Part shown: positions 34,864 to 44,384 of the stretch, in pieces | How the letters are laid out: each line of letters opens with the position of its first letter | Position numbering within the stretch: the first letter of the stretch is position 1 | Assembly (NCBI RefSeq): GCF_027257875.1 | Contig: NZ_JAPVQY010000038.1 | Span: 1 to 64,000 of the forward strand | Direction of reading: 5' to 3' | Length of the DNA stretch: 64,000 bases | From: Burkholderia sp. IMCC1007 | Lineage (GTDB): Bacteria; Pseudomonadota; Gammaproteobacteria; Burkholderiales; Burkholderiaceae | Notes under the pieces: generated by a model | Databases searched by the model: none | Told to the model about the DNA's origin: nothing | Seen by the model: only the letters and a program-made list of their open reading frames with translations | Made by a program: the position numbers and the translations under genes

Positions 34864-35883
34864 TTACTTCCGGTCGACGATCACGCGGTCGAACGTGCCG
34901 CCATCGGCGAAGTGGGTCTTCTGCGCGTTCGCCCAGCTGCCGAAAACCTGCTCGACGCTGAACGTCTTCAGCGGCTTGAACTCCGCCGCATGCTTCTTCA
35001 GCACGTTCGCGTCGCGCGGGCGCAGATGGTGCTGCGCGATGAGCTCCTGCGCCTGCGGCGTGTACAGGTAGTCGAGATACGCCTGCGCGACCTTGCGCGT
35101 GCCCTTCTTGTCGGCGACCTTGTCGACCACGGCCACCGGCGGCTCCGCGAGAATGCTCGCCGACGGATACACGGCGTCGAATTCCGCGCCCGACGCGCCC
35201 GTGTCCATCAGCGCGACTTCGTTCTCGAACGTGACGAGCACGTCGCCGATGCCGCGCTGCGTGAAGGTCGTCGTCGCGCCGCGGCCGCCGGAGTCGAGCA
35301 CCGGCACGTTGCGGAAGATCGCCTTCTCGAAGTCGAGCGCCTGCTGGTCGGTCGCACCCTTCTGCTTCTGGTAGCCCCACGCGGCAAGATACGCATAGCG
35401 GCCGTTACCCGATGTCTTCGGGTTCGCGATGATCACCTGCACGCCCGGCTTCGCGAGATCGCTCCAGTCCTTGATCGCCTTCGGGTTGCCCTTGCGCACG
35501 AGGAACACCATCGTCGTCGAGTACGGCGAGCTGTTGTCGGGAAAGCGCGCGCGCCAGTCCTTCGGCAGCAGCTGGCCGCGCTCGGCGAGCAGGTCGATGT
35601 CGTTCGGCTGGTTCATCGTGACGACGTCGGCCTGCAGGCCCTGCAGCACCGACAGCGCCTGTGCGCTCGACGCGCCGTGCGACTGCTTGATCGTCACCGT
35701 TTCGCCGGTCTGCTGCTTGTAGGCGGCGGCAAAGCTCGTGTTGATGTCCTTGTACAGCTCGCGCGTCACGTCGTACGACACGTTCAGGATCGACGTGTCC
35801 GCGTGCGCGGCCGTCGCCGCCACGACCAGCGCCGCCGCCGTGCCCGTGTGCAGCCAGCGGCCGATCCCCTTGATGCTTGCCAT
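34864..35883 (-). CDS. sbp: Periplasmic sulfate-binding protein
   Basis: 339 residues. A Sec signal peptide (1-28, ending TAAHADTSIL) leads to the mature ABC solute-binding fold. Family marks: NVSYDVTRELYKDIN, KQSHGASSAQA near 66 with sulfate-contact residues, ADVVTMNQPNDIDLLA, NPKTSGNGRYAYLAAWGYQ near 152, and DSGGRGATTTFTQRGIGDVLVTFENE. It delivers sulfate or thiosulfate to a CysTWA transporter in the inner membrane; the transporter genes are not adjacent here. Expression would be expected to rise under sulfur limitation through CysB/Cbl, but no site is evident. Confidence 0.95.
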   Translation of the reverse strand: MASIKGIGRWLHTGTAAALVVAATAAHADTSILNVSYDVTRELYKDINTSFAAAYKQQTGETVTIKQSHGASSAQALSVLQGLQADVVTMNQPNDIDLLAERGQLLPKDWRARFPDNSSPYSTTMVFLVRKGNPKAIKDWSDLAKPGVQVIIANPKTSGNGRYAYLAAWGYQKQKGATDQQALDFEKAIFRNVPVLDSGGRGATTTFTQRGIGDVLVTFENEVALMDTGASGAEFDAVYPSASILAEPPVAVVDKVADKKGTRKVAQAYLDYLYTPQAQELIAQHHLRPRDANVLKKHAAEFKPLKTFSVEQVFGSWANAQKTHFADGGTFDRVIVDRK

Positions 35884-36101
35884 CGCGATATGCCCCGTTT
35901 CCAGTGGTGGTGAATGTGCGTGACGGCACGCGTACGCGCTGTCATCGAAACGTAAGCAGGCATTCTAGCGGCCGGGCGCGGCGCGCTTTCCAATCTGTCG
36001 TGCAAAGCAAATCTCGAATCCTGCTAAGCGGCGCGCGCCGCTCGCGCATGCACCGGATCCGGTGTTAAGATCCCCGCTCAGCCCTTTTTCCCGGTCCATC
36101 C

Positions 36102-36197
36102 ATGTCCGCTGCCCTGCGTTCGCTCCCGATCCTCGCCGCCGTCGCGGCAGGTGCGCGCGCGGCCGGGCTGAAACTCAAAAAACGACGCCTCGACTGA
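36102..36197 (+). CDS. Possible 31-residue small protein
   Basis: MSAALRSLPILAAVAAGARA followed by a basic tail (KLKKRRLD). It would be a short hydrophobic segment with a positive C-terminus. It stands alone in the 454-bp gap between the divergent sbp gene and the DapA-family gene. No convincing ribosome site, so support is weak; no other gene is visible in this gap. Confidence 0.25.
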   Translation: MSAALRSLPILAAVAAGARAAGLKLKKRRLD

Positions 36198-36337
36198 CGG
36201 GGACGTCGCGTCCCGTCAGGCGAATGCCGGACGGGATGCCCGCAGGTCGTTTTCTTTCTCCTTGCTCGCACGCCTCGATCCGGCACTCCGCCGGCGGAAC
36301 GGTTCCTTCCCACTCCGTTTCCACCATGAGGTTTTGC

Positions 36338-37231
36338 ATGCACACACGTTTCGAAGGTATCTGGCTGCCGCTCATCACGCCGTTCCACCACGGCGAAGTC
36401 GATCACGGCGCACTCGCGCGACTCGCCCGTCACTATGCGGCCGCGGGCATCGCGGGCTTCGTCGCGGGCGCGACGACCGGTGAAGGCGTGCTGCTCGACG
36501 CCCGCGAACAGGACGCCGTGTTCGCGACGCTGCGCGACGCGGTGCCCGCGCTGCCGATCGTCGTCGGGCTCACCGCGAGCGCGACGCATGTCGCGGCCGC
36601 GCGTGCGCGCGAACTGGCCGCGCTGCGGCCCGACGGGCTGCTCGTCACGCCGCCCGTCTACGTGCGGCCGACGCAGGACGGCATTCGCCGCCACGTCGAG
36701 GCGATCGTCGATGCGGCCGATTTGCCGGTGCTCGTCTACAACATCCCGTACCGCACCGGCGTGAACGTCGAACTGGAAACGCTGCAGGCGCTCGCGTGCG
36801 ATTCGCGCGTCGCGGGCATCAAGGAATGCGGCGGCACGCTCGAGCGGATGAGCCGGCTCGTGCACGACACGCCGCTCGCGATCCTGTCCGGCGACGACAA
36901 CCAGAACTTCGCCGCGCTGTGCGCCGGCGCGCACGGTGCGATCGCGAGCAGCGCGCACGTGCTGCCGGAATGGCACGTGCGTATCCATGCGCTGCTGCGC
37001 GACGATCGGCTGGCCGATGCGCGACGGCTGTCGGTCGCACTGCAGCCGCTGGTTGCCGCGCTGTTCGCGGAGCCGAACCCGGCGCCGGTGAAGGCGGTGC
37101 TGGCTGCGCAGGGATGGTGCGAGGATGGACTGCGGCTGCCGTTCGTGCCGGCGAGCGATGCGTTGCGGGACAGGCTCGCCCGACTCTGCGCCGCACTCGA
37201 CGCATCGGCACCGGCTAGCGCGACGGCCTAG
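36338..37231 (+). CDS. DapA-family aldolase/dihydrodipicolinate synthase-like
   Basis: 297 residues from MHTRFEGIWLPLITPF; I chose 36338 because GAGG lies six bases upstream, while an ATG at 36326 adds four residues. (Beta/alpha)8 class I aldolase: GATTGEGVLL near 44-53, the conserved Tyr in LVYNIPYRTG near 134-140, and the Schiff-base Lys in VAGIKECGGT near 162. DapA condenses pyruvate with aspartate semialdehyde in lysine synthesis, but many paralogues instead act on sugar acids or N-acetylneuraminate. Outside a dap context the true substrate is open. Cytoplasmic. Confidence 0.88.
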   Translation: MHTRFEGIWLPLITPFHHGEVDHGALARLARHYAAAGIAGFVAGATTGEGVLLDAREQDAVFATLRDAVPALPIVVGLTASATHVAAARARELAALRPDGLLVTPPVYVRPTQDGIRRHVEAIVDAADLPVLVYNIPYRTGVNVELETLQALACDSRVAGIKECGGTLERMSRLVHDTPLAILSGDDNQNFAALCAGAHGAIASSAHVLPEWHVRIHALLRDDRLADARRLSVALQPLVAALFAEPNPAPVKAVLAAQGWCEDGLRLPFVPASDALRDRLARLCAALDASAPASATA

Positions 37232-37252
37232 CGCTTCGCTCCCGAAACTGTT

Positions 37253-37633
37253 TCAGACTGTCACGATTCGGGACTCGCGATACTGCGCAAGGTGGCTGTC
37301 GGCCGTAACGAGCAGCAACGGTTCGCACCACGCCTGCGCGACGAGCAGCCGGTCGAACGGGTCGCCATGATGATGCGGCAGATGACGCACGGCAGCGCCG
37401 TGCGTGGCCCGAACCGGCAGCTCGCGGTACTTGCTGGTCTTCAGTTGGGCGACCAGCCGGTCCACATCGACGTCCAGCTTTCCCTTCCCGGCCTTGATCG
37501 CGACTTCCCAGATGCTCGCGCTGCTGATGAACACGGTATCGGCAGCGGTGATCAGTCTGCGCGCGCGAACGCTCAGTTTCGGATCATCGCCCCACATCCA
37601 GAGAAAGATGTGTGTATCGACCAGCAACCGCAT
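37253..37633 (-). CDS. VapC-type PIN-domain toxin
   Basis: 126 residues, MRLLVDTHIFLWMWGDD. The PIN-domain acidic residues are visible: Asp6 in LLVDTH, Glu43 in SIWEVAIKAGKGKL, Asp91/Asp94 in HGDPFDRLLVAQA and Asp112 in VTADSHLA. PIN toxins of this group are Mg-dependent RNases that cut tRNA or rRNA to stop growth. Its ATG overlaps the stop of the upstream antitoxin gene by one base (TAATG), so they are coupled. It lies between two core metabolic genes, a common site for a stray toxin-antitoxin pair. Confidence 0.9.
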   Translation of the reverse strand: MRLLVDTHIFLWMWGDDPKLSVRARRLITAADTVFISSASIWEVAIKAGKGKLDVDVDRLVAQLKTSKYRELPVRATHGAAVRHLPHHHGDPFDRLLVAQAWCEPLLLVTADSHLAQYRESRIVTV

Positions 37634-37860
37634 TATTTCCCTTCGAACTCAGCCAGCTCTTCGGCGGACAGCGGCGCATCGAAATCGTCGGCAATCCATA
37701 TCTCTCCCTTGAGGGCACCAAACTGATGAATCGGCTCGAGCGGTACGAGCCTGACCGACTGCTTGCCGGCCTGCGTGATCACGACGCGTTCGCCGGCAAT
37801 CGCGGCATCGAGAAGGCGCTGGAGATCGAGCGTGGCTTCGGGAACGGTGGCAACTTGCAT
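37633..37860 (-). CDS. Phd/YefM-type antitoxin
   Basis: 75 residues from MQVATVPEATLDLQRLLDAA. GGAG seven bases upstream supports 37860; an ATG at 37872 would add MEPI. The N-terminal DNA-binding Phd fold includes AIAGERVVITQAGKQSVRLVPLEP; the acidic C-terminus (DDFDAPLSAEELAEFEG) would wrap and block the toxin. It should neutralise the PIN toxin and autorepress the pair. Confidence 0.87.
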   Translation of the reverse strand: MQVATVPEATLDLQRLLDAAIAGERVVITQAGKQSVRLVPLEPIHQFGALKGEIWIADDFDAPLSAEELAEFEGK

Positions 37861-37966
37861 GATGGGCTCCATTGAGTGACCCACTATTTTTACGACATTC
37901 GCCCGATTGCTCCAATAGACCGAACGTCCAGCCGATCGCGGATTCGCCGCGCTTGCGGCCCCGGAA

Positions 37967-39004
37967 TCAAGCCGCAACGGTCCCCACCGTCGCGTCCTGC
38001 ACCGCCTGCGTGACGATCCGCGCGAGCCGCTCGACGCTCGGCGTGATCGACGACGTGCGCCGCAGCAGCATCAGCGGCAGGCTGGGCAGCGCCGGCAGCC
38101 CGAACGACGCCGCATCGATCACCCGCACCGACGCCGGCAGCCCGTAGTGCGAGCGCACCGTCAGCCCGAGGCCGGCCGACGCCGCGGCCCACAGTCCGGC
38201 CAGGCTCGGCGTCGTGAACGCGACGCGCCACGGCATGCCCGCGCGATCGAGCGCGTCGGTCGCCGCGCCGAAGAACCGGCACGGGCGGTCGAACACGACG
38301 AGCGGCAGCGGCTCGCCCGACACACGCACGGCACGCATGCCCGCGTCGCGGTCGTCCGCCGCATCCGCGTGGCCGCCGCGGTCCGGCATGTCGAAGCTGC
38401 CCGCGCTCACCGCCGCGATCCATTGCATCGGCACCTGCGCGATCACGTCGCTGTCGACACCGGCCCGCGAGATCAGCGCCGCGGACGCCGGGTCGCCCCA
38501 CACGAGCGCGAGGTCGAGCTGGTTCGCGTCGAGCCGGTCGAGCAGGTCGGCATTGCGTGCGACGCGCGCCTCGATCCTCACCTTCGGATGCGCACGCGCG
38601 AAACGCCCGAGCACGTCGGGCAGGATCGCCTCGCCGAAATCCTCCTGCAGGCCGACCCGCACCCAGCCGTCCAGATTCACGCCGCGCACGGCCGCGGCCG
38701 CCTCGTCGTTCAACTCGATCATCCGCCGCGCATAGCGCAGCATCGCGTCGCCGGCGTCGGTCAGCGCGAGCCCGCGCCCCGCCTTCACGAACAGCGGCGT
38801 GCCGGCCTGCTCCTCGAGCTTGCGAATCTGCGCGCTGACCGCCGACGACGAACGCGCAACCCGATCGGCCGCCCTCGCGAAGCTCCCGAGATCCACGCCC
38901 GCAACCAGGCTGCGCAACGCCGCCACGTCGAAGTTCGGCCGGCGCAGCGCGGCGTCAGGCGCTGCGGCGCCGTGGGCATGGTGTTGTCCGGACATCTCGA
39001 TCAT
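37967..39004 (-). CDS. LysR-family transcriptional regulator
   Basis: 345 residues. The winged helix-turn-helix is at about residues 27-86 (LRSLVAGVDLGSFARAADRV, SAVSAQIRKLEEQAGTPLFV), followed by a periplasmic-binding-like effector domain with GWVRVGLQEDFGE and PLPLVVFDRPC. A second Met at 38995 is also possible. It is divergent from the MFS gene with a 97-bp gap, the classic layout of a LysR activator and its target. Effector unknown. Confidence 0.92.
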   Translation of the reverse strand: MIEMSGQHHAHGAAAPDAALRRPNFDVAALRSLVAGVDLGSFARAADRVARSSSAVSAQIRKLEEQAGTPLFVKAGRGLALTDAGDAMLRYARRMIELNDEAAAAVRGVNLDGWVRVGLQEDFGEAILPDVLGRFARAHPKVRIEARVARNADLLDRLDANQLDLALVWGDPASAALISRAGVDSDVIAQVPMQWIAAVSAGSFDMPDRGGHADAADDRDAGMRAVRVSGEPLPLVVFDRPCRFFGAATDALDRAGMPWRVAFTTPSLAGLWAAASAGLGLTVRSHYGLPASVRVIDAASFGLPALPSLPLMLLRRTSSITPSVERLARIVTQAVQDATVGTVAA

Positions 39005-39101
39005 CCCGTTTTATCGAACGATTCATCAAAAACTTTCCGATTTTCAGGATGAATGTAGGTCGCCACACTGGCGATGTCAATTTCCACCGGACTCCGTCGC
39101 C

Positions 39102-40391
39102 ATGGACACCTCCTGCCTCGACTCCCCGTCCCCGACCGCCCGCAATGCGCGCGGCCCGGCCCATCGCTGGCGCGTGCTCGCGGCCGGCGTCGCCGCGAAC
39201 ATGAGCTTTTCCGCCGCCGCGGCCGGCATCCCGACCACGGCCGTCTGGATGCGCTCGGCCTATCACCTCGACAACGGTGCGCTCGGCCTCGTGCTGGGCG
39301 CGCTCGGCTTCGGCGTCGCGCTGTCCGAGCTGCCGTGGGGGATGGCCGCCGACCGCTTCGGCGACCGCCGCGTGCTGCTTACCGGCCTCGTCGCAACCGC
39401 CGCGATGCTGGCGCTGATGGTCGCCACGATCGTCCCGACCGCGGATGCCGTGCCGCCGCTCGTGCGCATCGTCGCCGCGATGTGCTGCGTCGGCCTGCTC
39501 GGCGGCAGCGTGAACGGGTCGAGCGGACGCGCGGTGATGCGCTGGTTCGGCGAACGCGAACGCGGGCTCGCGATGAGCATCCGCCAGACGGCCGTGCCGC
39601 TCGGCGGCGGCGTCGGCGCGGCGCTGCTGCCGTCGCTCGCGTCGCATGCGGGCTTCGCCGCGGTGTATGGCGCGCTGATGCTGCTGTGCGCCGGATCGGC
39701 CGCGCTGACGTGGCGCTGGCTGCACGAGCCGCCTGCCGCGTCGGCCGCAGCGCAGCCCGTGCGCGTCGCCGCGAACCGCGCTGTCGCACCGCAACCGCCG
39801 GCGCGGCACGCACGCAATCCCGCACGCAATCCGCTGGCAAGCGGCGCCGTCTGGCGCATCGTGCTCGGCATCGGTGCGCTGTGCGCGCCGCAGTTCGCGG
39901 TGCTCACGTTCGCGACCGTGTTCCTGCACGATTTCGGCCGGCTCGGCCTCGCGGGCATCAGCATGGCGATGGTCACGCTGAAACTCGGCGCGATGGCGAT
40001 GCGCGTATGGAGCGGTCGCCATACCGACCGGCACGGCAACCGGCGCGCGTACCTGCGCGGCTCCGTATGCGTGGCGGCCGGCTCGTTCGCACTGCTCGCG
40101 GCCGCCACGGCCGGCAGCCCGCACGTGCCGCTTGCCGCGATCGTCGCGATCCTGGTGTTCGCCGGCATCTGCGTGTCGGCATGGCACGGCGTCGCGTACA
40201 CCGAACTCGCGACGCTCGCGGGCGCCGACCACGCGGGCACCGCGCTCGGGATGGCCAACACGATCGTGTATCTCGGGCTGTTCGCGACGCCGCTCGCAAT
40301 TCCGCCACTGCTTGCCGTGAGTTCGTGGAGCGTGGTCTGGCTCGCGACTGCGTTGATCGCGGGCGCGACCTATCCGCTCTTTGCGCGATAG
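39102..40391 (+). CDS. MFS transporter
   Basis: 429 residues with about 12 membrane helices. Start MDTSCLDSPSP at 39102. Motif A-like loop DRFGDRRVLLTG between helices 2 and 3, and SGRHTDRHGNRRAYLRG at the matching place in the second half; between them a polar loop (about 205-245). GERERGLAMSIRQTAVPLGGGVGAAL resembles the CynX/NimT group of anion or nitroimidazole-type transporters. Substrate unknown. Likely controlled by the divergent LysR regulator. Confidence 0.9.
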   Translation: MDTSCLDSPSPTARNARGPAHRWRVLAAGVAANMSFSAAAAGIPTTAVWMRSAYHLDNGALGLVLGALGFGVALSELPWGMAADRFGDRRVLLTGLVATAAMLALMVATIVPTADAVPPLVRIVAAMCCVGLLGGSVNGSSGRAVMRWFGERERGLAMSIRQTAVPLGGGVGAALLPSLASHAGFAAVYGALMLLCAGSAALTWRWLHEPPAASAAAQPVRVAANRAVAPQPPARHARNPARNPLASGAVWRIVLGIGALCAPQFAVLTFATVFLHDFGRLGLAGISMAMVTLKLGAMAMRVWSGRHTDRHGNRRAYLRGSVCVAAGSFALLAAATAGSPHVPLAAIVAILVFAGICVSAWHGVAYTELATLAGADHAGTALGMANTIVYLGLFATPLAIPPLLAVSSWSVVWLATALIAGATYPLFAR

Positions 40392-40479
40392 CGAATGTCC
40401 GATAGCGACCGCACGGGCTGCGCGAACGTCGCGGCAGCCGCCGGCCGCGGCGTTCATGCATCGTCAGCCGGTCGCCCCG

Positions 40480-41118
40480 TCACACCGCCTCCCGCGCGAG
40501 CGCGCGCCGCGCGGCCGGCCGTTCGGCCTCGCGCCGCGCATGCGCGCTCCATGCGGGATGCTTCGTCATGTCGAACCCGATCGCGACGCCCCAGCGATAC
40601 AGCACGAGCAGGAACGGATCGACGATCGAATGGCCGCCCGGCTCGGCCCATGTGCGGCCGTCAGCGAGCGCAGCTTCGATCGTCGCGTTCGCCGCATCGA
40701 TCAGCCCGCGCCCATGCTCGCTGATCGCGCCGTGCAGCGCCGGATCGCCGATGAAGCGCCCCGGCCGCCACAACGTGCCGTAGCCGACGCCGTGTACCCA
40801 GCCGACCAGCCACGCGAGCCATTCATGGCAGCGCGCCTCGCGCAGCGCATCGCCGAGCGGCAGCAGCTGCGCGTCCGGATACCGCCGCGCGAGATACGTG
40901 AGGATCGCGGGCGTTTCGGTCAGCACGCGCGGCTCGCCCGGAATCGCGAGCACCGGCACGCGCCCCTTCGGGTTGATCGCGAGATAGCGTGCGTCGAGGT
41001 TCTGCTGCTCGCGCACGGAGACGATCTCGACGTCGAACGGCGCGCCGGTTTCCTCGAGTGCGATGTGGGCGGCGAGCGAACATGCGCCCGGCGAAAGATA
41101 GAGTCGATATGCGTTCAT
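40480..41118 (-). CDS. Glutathione S-transferase family protein
   Basis: 212 residues from MNAYRLYLSPGACSLAAHIA, start at 41118; the frame before it overlaps the divergent promoter. The N-terminal thioredoxin-like domain has SPGACSLAAHIAL, the cis-Pro in KGRVPVLAI and the TE pair in VLTETPAILTYLAR. The helical domain follows from about 90 with a SIVDPFLLVLYRW core. This resembles beta-class GSTs, in which Cys contacts glutathione. It is divergent from a LysR gene with 112 bp between. Confidence 0.92.
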   Translation of the reverse strand: MNAYRLYLSPGACSLAAHIALEETGAPFDVEIVSVREQQNLDARYLAINPKGRVPVLAIPGEPRVLTETPAILTYLARRYPDAQLLPLGDALREARCHEWLAWLVGWVHGVGYGTLWRPGRFIGDPALHGAISEHGRGLIDAANATIEAALADGRTWAEPGGHSIVDPFLLVLYRWGVAIGFDMTKHPAWSAHARREAERPAARRALAREAV

Positions 41119-41230
41119 GATGGCGTTGCCCCACGGGCCTGTTGGAAGACGGAACCGAGTGTAGGAACGCAGCGGCCCTCGCCACAAACGATGAATTGTC
41201 GTGCTCGGGCATGAGTGATACTAATGCCAG

Positions 41231-42151
41231 ATGCGACGCATCCATCTCCCCCCGCTGCAGACGCTGCGAGCGTTCGAAGCCGCCGTGCGGCTGCAGAGCT
41301 TCACGCGTGCCGCCGACGAACTCGCGCTCACGCAAGGCGCGGTCAGCCAGCACATCCGCACGCTCGAAGCGCAGCTCGGCTATCCGTTGTTCACGCGCGA
41401 GCGCAACGGCGCCGCGCCCACGCATGCCGCGCACGCACTCGTGCTGCAGGTGCGTCAGGGCCTGAGCGTGCTCGAACGCGCATTCGAGCCGACGCTTGCC
41501 GCGCGCAATCGTCCGCGCACCTGCGACGTCACGCTGAACGTGAGCGTGCTGCCGAGCGTCGCCGAGCGCTGGCTCGTGCCGCGCCTGCCGCGTTTCGCGG
41601 CCGCGCATCCGCACATCGCGATCGTGCTGCATCCGGACGCGGCGCTCGCGCCGCTGCGCAAGCGCGACCGCATCGACGTCGCGCTGCGCTACGGGCCCGG
41701 CACGTGGCCCGGCGTCGTCGCCGAGAAGCTGATGAACGAGACGGTCTTCCCGGTCGCGAGCCCCGCGTACCGCAATCGCGACGGGATCGCGCCGCGCACG
41801 CCCGCCGATCTCGTGCGCGCGACGCTGCTGCGCCATCCCGCGCAGCCGTGGGAGCCGTGGTTCCAGGCCGCGCGGCTCGACCTCACCGAGTCCTCGCGCG
41901 CACCGCGCTTCACCGATGCGAACGCGCTGATCGACGCGACGCTGAAAGGTCGCGGCGTCGCGCTCGCGCGCCGTTCGCTGATCGAGCCCGAACTCGCGGC
42001 CGGCACGCTCGTGCGCATCTCGACGGTGCGCGTGACCGACGTGTACGCGCATTACGTGGTGTGGCGCCCCGGTCATCCGCACGAAGCGGCGATCCGCACG
42101 TGGCTCGACTGGCTGCGCAGCGAAGTGCGGCGCAGGACCCCGCGCCGCTGA
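41231..42151 (+). CDS. LysR-family regulator (GcvA-like)
   Basis: 306 residues starting MRRIHLPPLQTLRAFEAAVR; HTH at about 22-50 (FTRAADELALTQGAVSQHIRTLE). LPPLQTLRAFEA and a C-terminal effector domain with RYGPGTWPGV and GRGVALARRSLIEPEL are typical of the GcvA/AmpR-like branch. Divergent from the GST gene, so probably its regulator. It converges with the pao operon, only seven bases from the end of the molybdenum subunit gene. Confidence 0.92.
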   Translation: MRRIHLPPLQTLRAFEAAVRLQSFTRAADELALTQGAVSQHIRTLEAQLGYPLFTRERNGAAPTHAAHALVLQVRQGLSVLERAFEPTLAARNRPRTCDVTLNVSVLPSVAERWLVPRLPRFAAAHPHIAIVLHPDAALAPLRKRDRIDVALRYGPGTWPGVVAEKLMNETVFPVASPAYRNRDGIAPRTPADLVRATLLRHPAQPWEPWFQAARLDLTESSRAPRFTDANALIDATLKGRGVALARRSLIEPELAAGTLVRISTVRVTDVYAHYVVWRPGHPHEAAIRTWLDWLRSEVRRRTPRR

Positions 42152-42158
42152 CGCGCGC

Positions 42159-44384
42159 TCAGGCGCGCGCGAGCATCGCCACCTTGTCGAGCGTGATCGG
42201 CAGGTCGCGCACGCGCACGCCCGTCGCGTGATAAACCGCATTGGCGATCGCGGCCGGCACGCCGGTGATCCCGATCTCGCCGATGCCGCGAATGCCGAGC
42301 GGATTGAAGTTCGTGTCGCGTTCGTCGACGAAGCTCACGTCGAGATCGCCGATATCCGCGTTCACGGGCACGTGATATTCCGCGAGGTTCGCGTTCGTGA
42401 AGCGGCCATGCCGCACGTCCAGAAACGAGCCCTCCTCGAGCGCGGTGCCGAGCCCCCAGACCATCCCGCCGATCAACTGGCTGCGTGCGGTCTTCGCATT
42501 CAGCAGGCTGCCGACGCTGTACGCGCCGACGATGCGCGGCACGCGGATCGTGCCGAGCTCGGCATCGACGTGCACTTCGGCGAACACCGCGCCGAACGAA
42601 TGCGACGCGTAGCGCGACTTCTCGTCGCCCGGCTTCGTCGTCGCCTGCGCTTCGATCGGCCGGCCGCCCGCGCGTGCGATCACCGCGGCGGCCGGATCGC
42701 GCCGCGACGGCTTGCCGCGATGCACGACCCAGCCGCTCTCGACCGACACGTCGTCCATCGCGGCGCCGTGCAACGGCGACCCCGGATCGGCGATCGCCAG
42801 CGCGACCAGTTTCGCGCGCGCCTGCGACGCGGCCTCGCGCACGGCCGGCGCGACGCTCGCGGCCGACTGCGAGCCGCCCGATACCGGCGCAGCCGGCAGG
42901 CTCGAATCGCCGAGCACGAAGCGCACGTTCTGCGGCGCGAAGCCCAGCGCGTCGGCGGCGACCTGCGTCATCACCGTGTAGGTGCCCGTACCGATATCCT
43001 GCGTGCCCGACGCGACTTCGGCCGTGCCGTCGGCAAGAATGCGCGCGCGCGCCGATGCCTCGCTGCGGTTCGCCGGATACGTCGCGGCCGCCATGCCGAG
43101 GCCGATCAGCGTATCGCCGTCGCGCATCGTGCGCGGCGCGGCGGTGCGCCGCGACCAGCCGAAGCGCTGCGCGCCGACGCGGTAGCACTCGCGCAGCTTG
43201 TTGCTCGACCACGGCTTGCCGTCCTCCGGGTCGACCTCCGCATAATTCGCGAGCCGCAGCGCGACCGGGTCGATGCCGAGCCGCCACGCGAGTTCGTCCA
43301 TCGCCGATTCGAGCGCGAACGAACCGGACGCTTCACCGGGCGCGCGCATGAACGTCGGCGTGCCGACGTTCAGCGCGACGATCCGGTGCGTGGTCGCCAG
43401 GTTCGGCACCGCATACATCATCCGCGCCGGCATCCCGCACGTTTCCGTCCAGTCCTCGAACGTCGACGTGGTGACGATCGAGTCGTGGCGCATCGCCGTC
43501 AGCGTGCCGTCGCGGCGGGCGGCCAGCATCACGCGCTGCTCGGTGAACGGCCGCCCGCCGACCGGGCCGAACATCTGCGGCCGCGTCAGCACGAGCCGCA
43601 CCGGGCGCCCCACCTGCTTCGCCGCCATCGCGCACAGCGACACGTGCGACCACGACGATCCCTTGCAGCCGAAGCCGCCGCCGAGGAACGGCGAAATCAC
43701 GCGTACCCGTTCCGGCGCGATGCCGAACACCGCGGCCACCGCCGTTTTCGAACCCGACACGCCCTGCGTCGCATCGTGCAGCGTGAGCGTCGGGCCATCC
43801 CAGCGGGCCATCGTCGCGTGCGGCTCGATCGGGTTGTGGTGCTGCATCGGCGTCGTGTAGGTTGCGTCGATGCGCACCGCGCCGTCGCGCACGCCTGCCT
43901 CGACGTCGCCGCGCAGCGTGTCCATCTCACGCCCCTGCTGCTTGGGCGGCACGCGCGCGCCGCCCTTCTCGCGCGCGAAATCCAGTGCGGCGTGCTGCTC
44001 GCGATAGCGCACGTGCACGGCATTCGCGGCGTCGGTCGCCTGTTCGAGCGTTTCGGCGACGACGACCGCGACGGGCTCGTTGTTGTAGCGCACCACGTCC
44101 TCCTGCAGCAGCGTGAGCCGGCGCCCGGCGGGCGGCGACAGCGGCGGGCGGCCGCCGTGGGGCAGCCGGATCGCATTCTCGTAAGTCATCACGAGCAGCA
44201 CGCCGGGCATCGCGCGTGCGCGCGCCGTGTCGATCGATTCGATGCGCGCCGATGCGACCGTGCTCGTGACGAGCACCGCATGCGCGAGCCGCGCATCGGC
44301 GAATTCGGCCGCATAGCGCGCGCCGCCCGTCACCTTCAGTACGCCGTCGACACGATCGAGCGGCTGTCCGGTCACCGTGTTCAT
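42159..44384 (-). CDS. paoC: Aldehyde/xanthine oxidoreductase molybdenum-binding subunit (PaoC-like)
   Basis: 741 residues, close to the 732 of E. coli PaoC. Start MNTVTGQPLDRVDGVLKVTG at 44384 within the stop region of the FAD subunit gene (ATGA overlap). Molybdopterin-cytosine-dinucleotide domain marks: ISPFLGGGFGCKGS, TFMRAPGEASG, VASGTQDIGTGTYT and, at the C-terminus, GIRGIGEIGITG with the base-catalyst Glu. PaoABC oxidises aromatic aldehydes in the periplasm, protecting the cell. A chaperone (PaoD) needed for cofactor loading is not nearby. Confidence 0.92.
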   Translation of the reverse strand: MNTVTGQPLDRVDGVLKVTGGARYAAEFADARLAHAVLVTSTVASARIESIDTARARAMPGVLLVMTYENAIRLPHGGRPPLSPPAGRRLTLLQEDVVRYNNEPVAVVVAETLEQATDAANAVHVRYREQHAALDFAREKGGARVPPKQQGREMDTLRGDVEAGVRDGAVRIDATYTTPMQHHNPIEPHATMARWDGPTLTLHDATQGVSGSKTAVAAVFGIAPERVRVISPFLGGGFGCKGSSWSHVSLCAMAAKQVGRPVRLVLTRPQMFGPVGGRPFTEQRVMLAARRDGTLTAMRHDSIVTTSTFEDWTETCGMPARMMYAVPNLATTHRIVALNVGTPTFMRAPGEASGSFALESAMDELAWRLGIDPVALRLANYAEVDPEDGKPWSSNKLRECYRVGAQRFGWSRRTAAPRTMRDGDTLIGLGMAAATYPANRSEASARARILADGTAEVASGTQDIGTGTYTVMTQVAADALGFAPQNVRFVLGDSSLPAAPVSGGSQSAASVAPAVREAASQARAKLVALAIADPGSPLHGAAMDDVSVESGWVVHRGKPSRRDPAAAVIARAGGRPIEAQATTKPGDEKSRYASHSFGAVFAEVHVDAELGTIRVPRIVGAYSVGSLLNAKTARSQLIGGMVWGLGTALEEGSFLDVRHGRFTNANLAEYHVPVNADIGDLDVSFVDERDTNFNPLGIRGIGEIGITGVPAAIANAVYHATGVRVRDLPITLDKVAMLARA

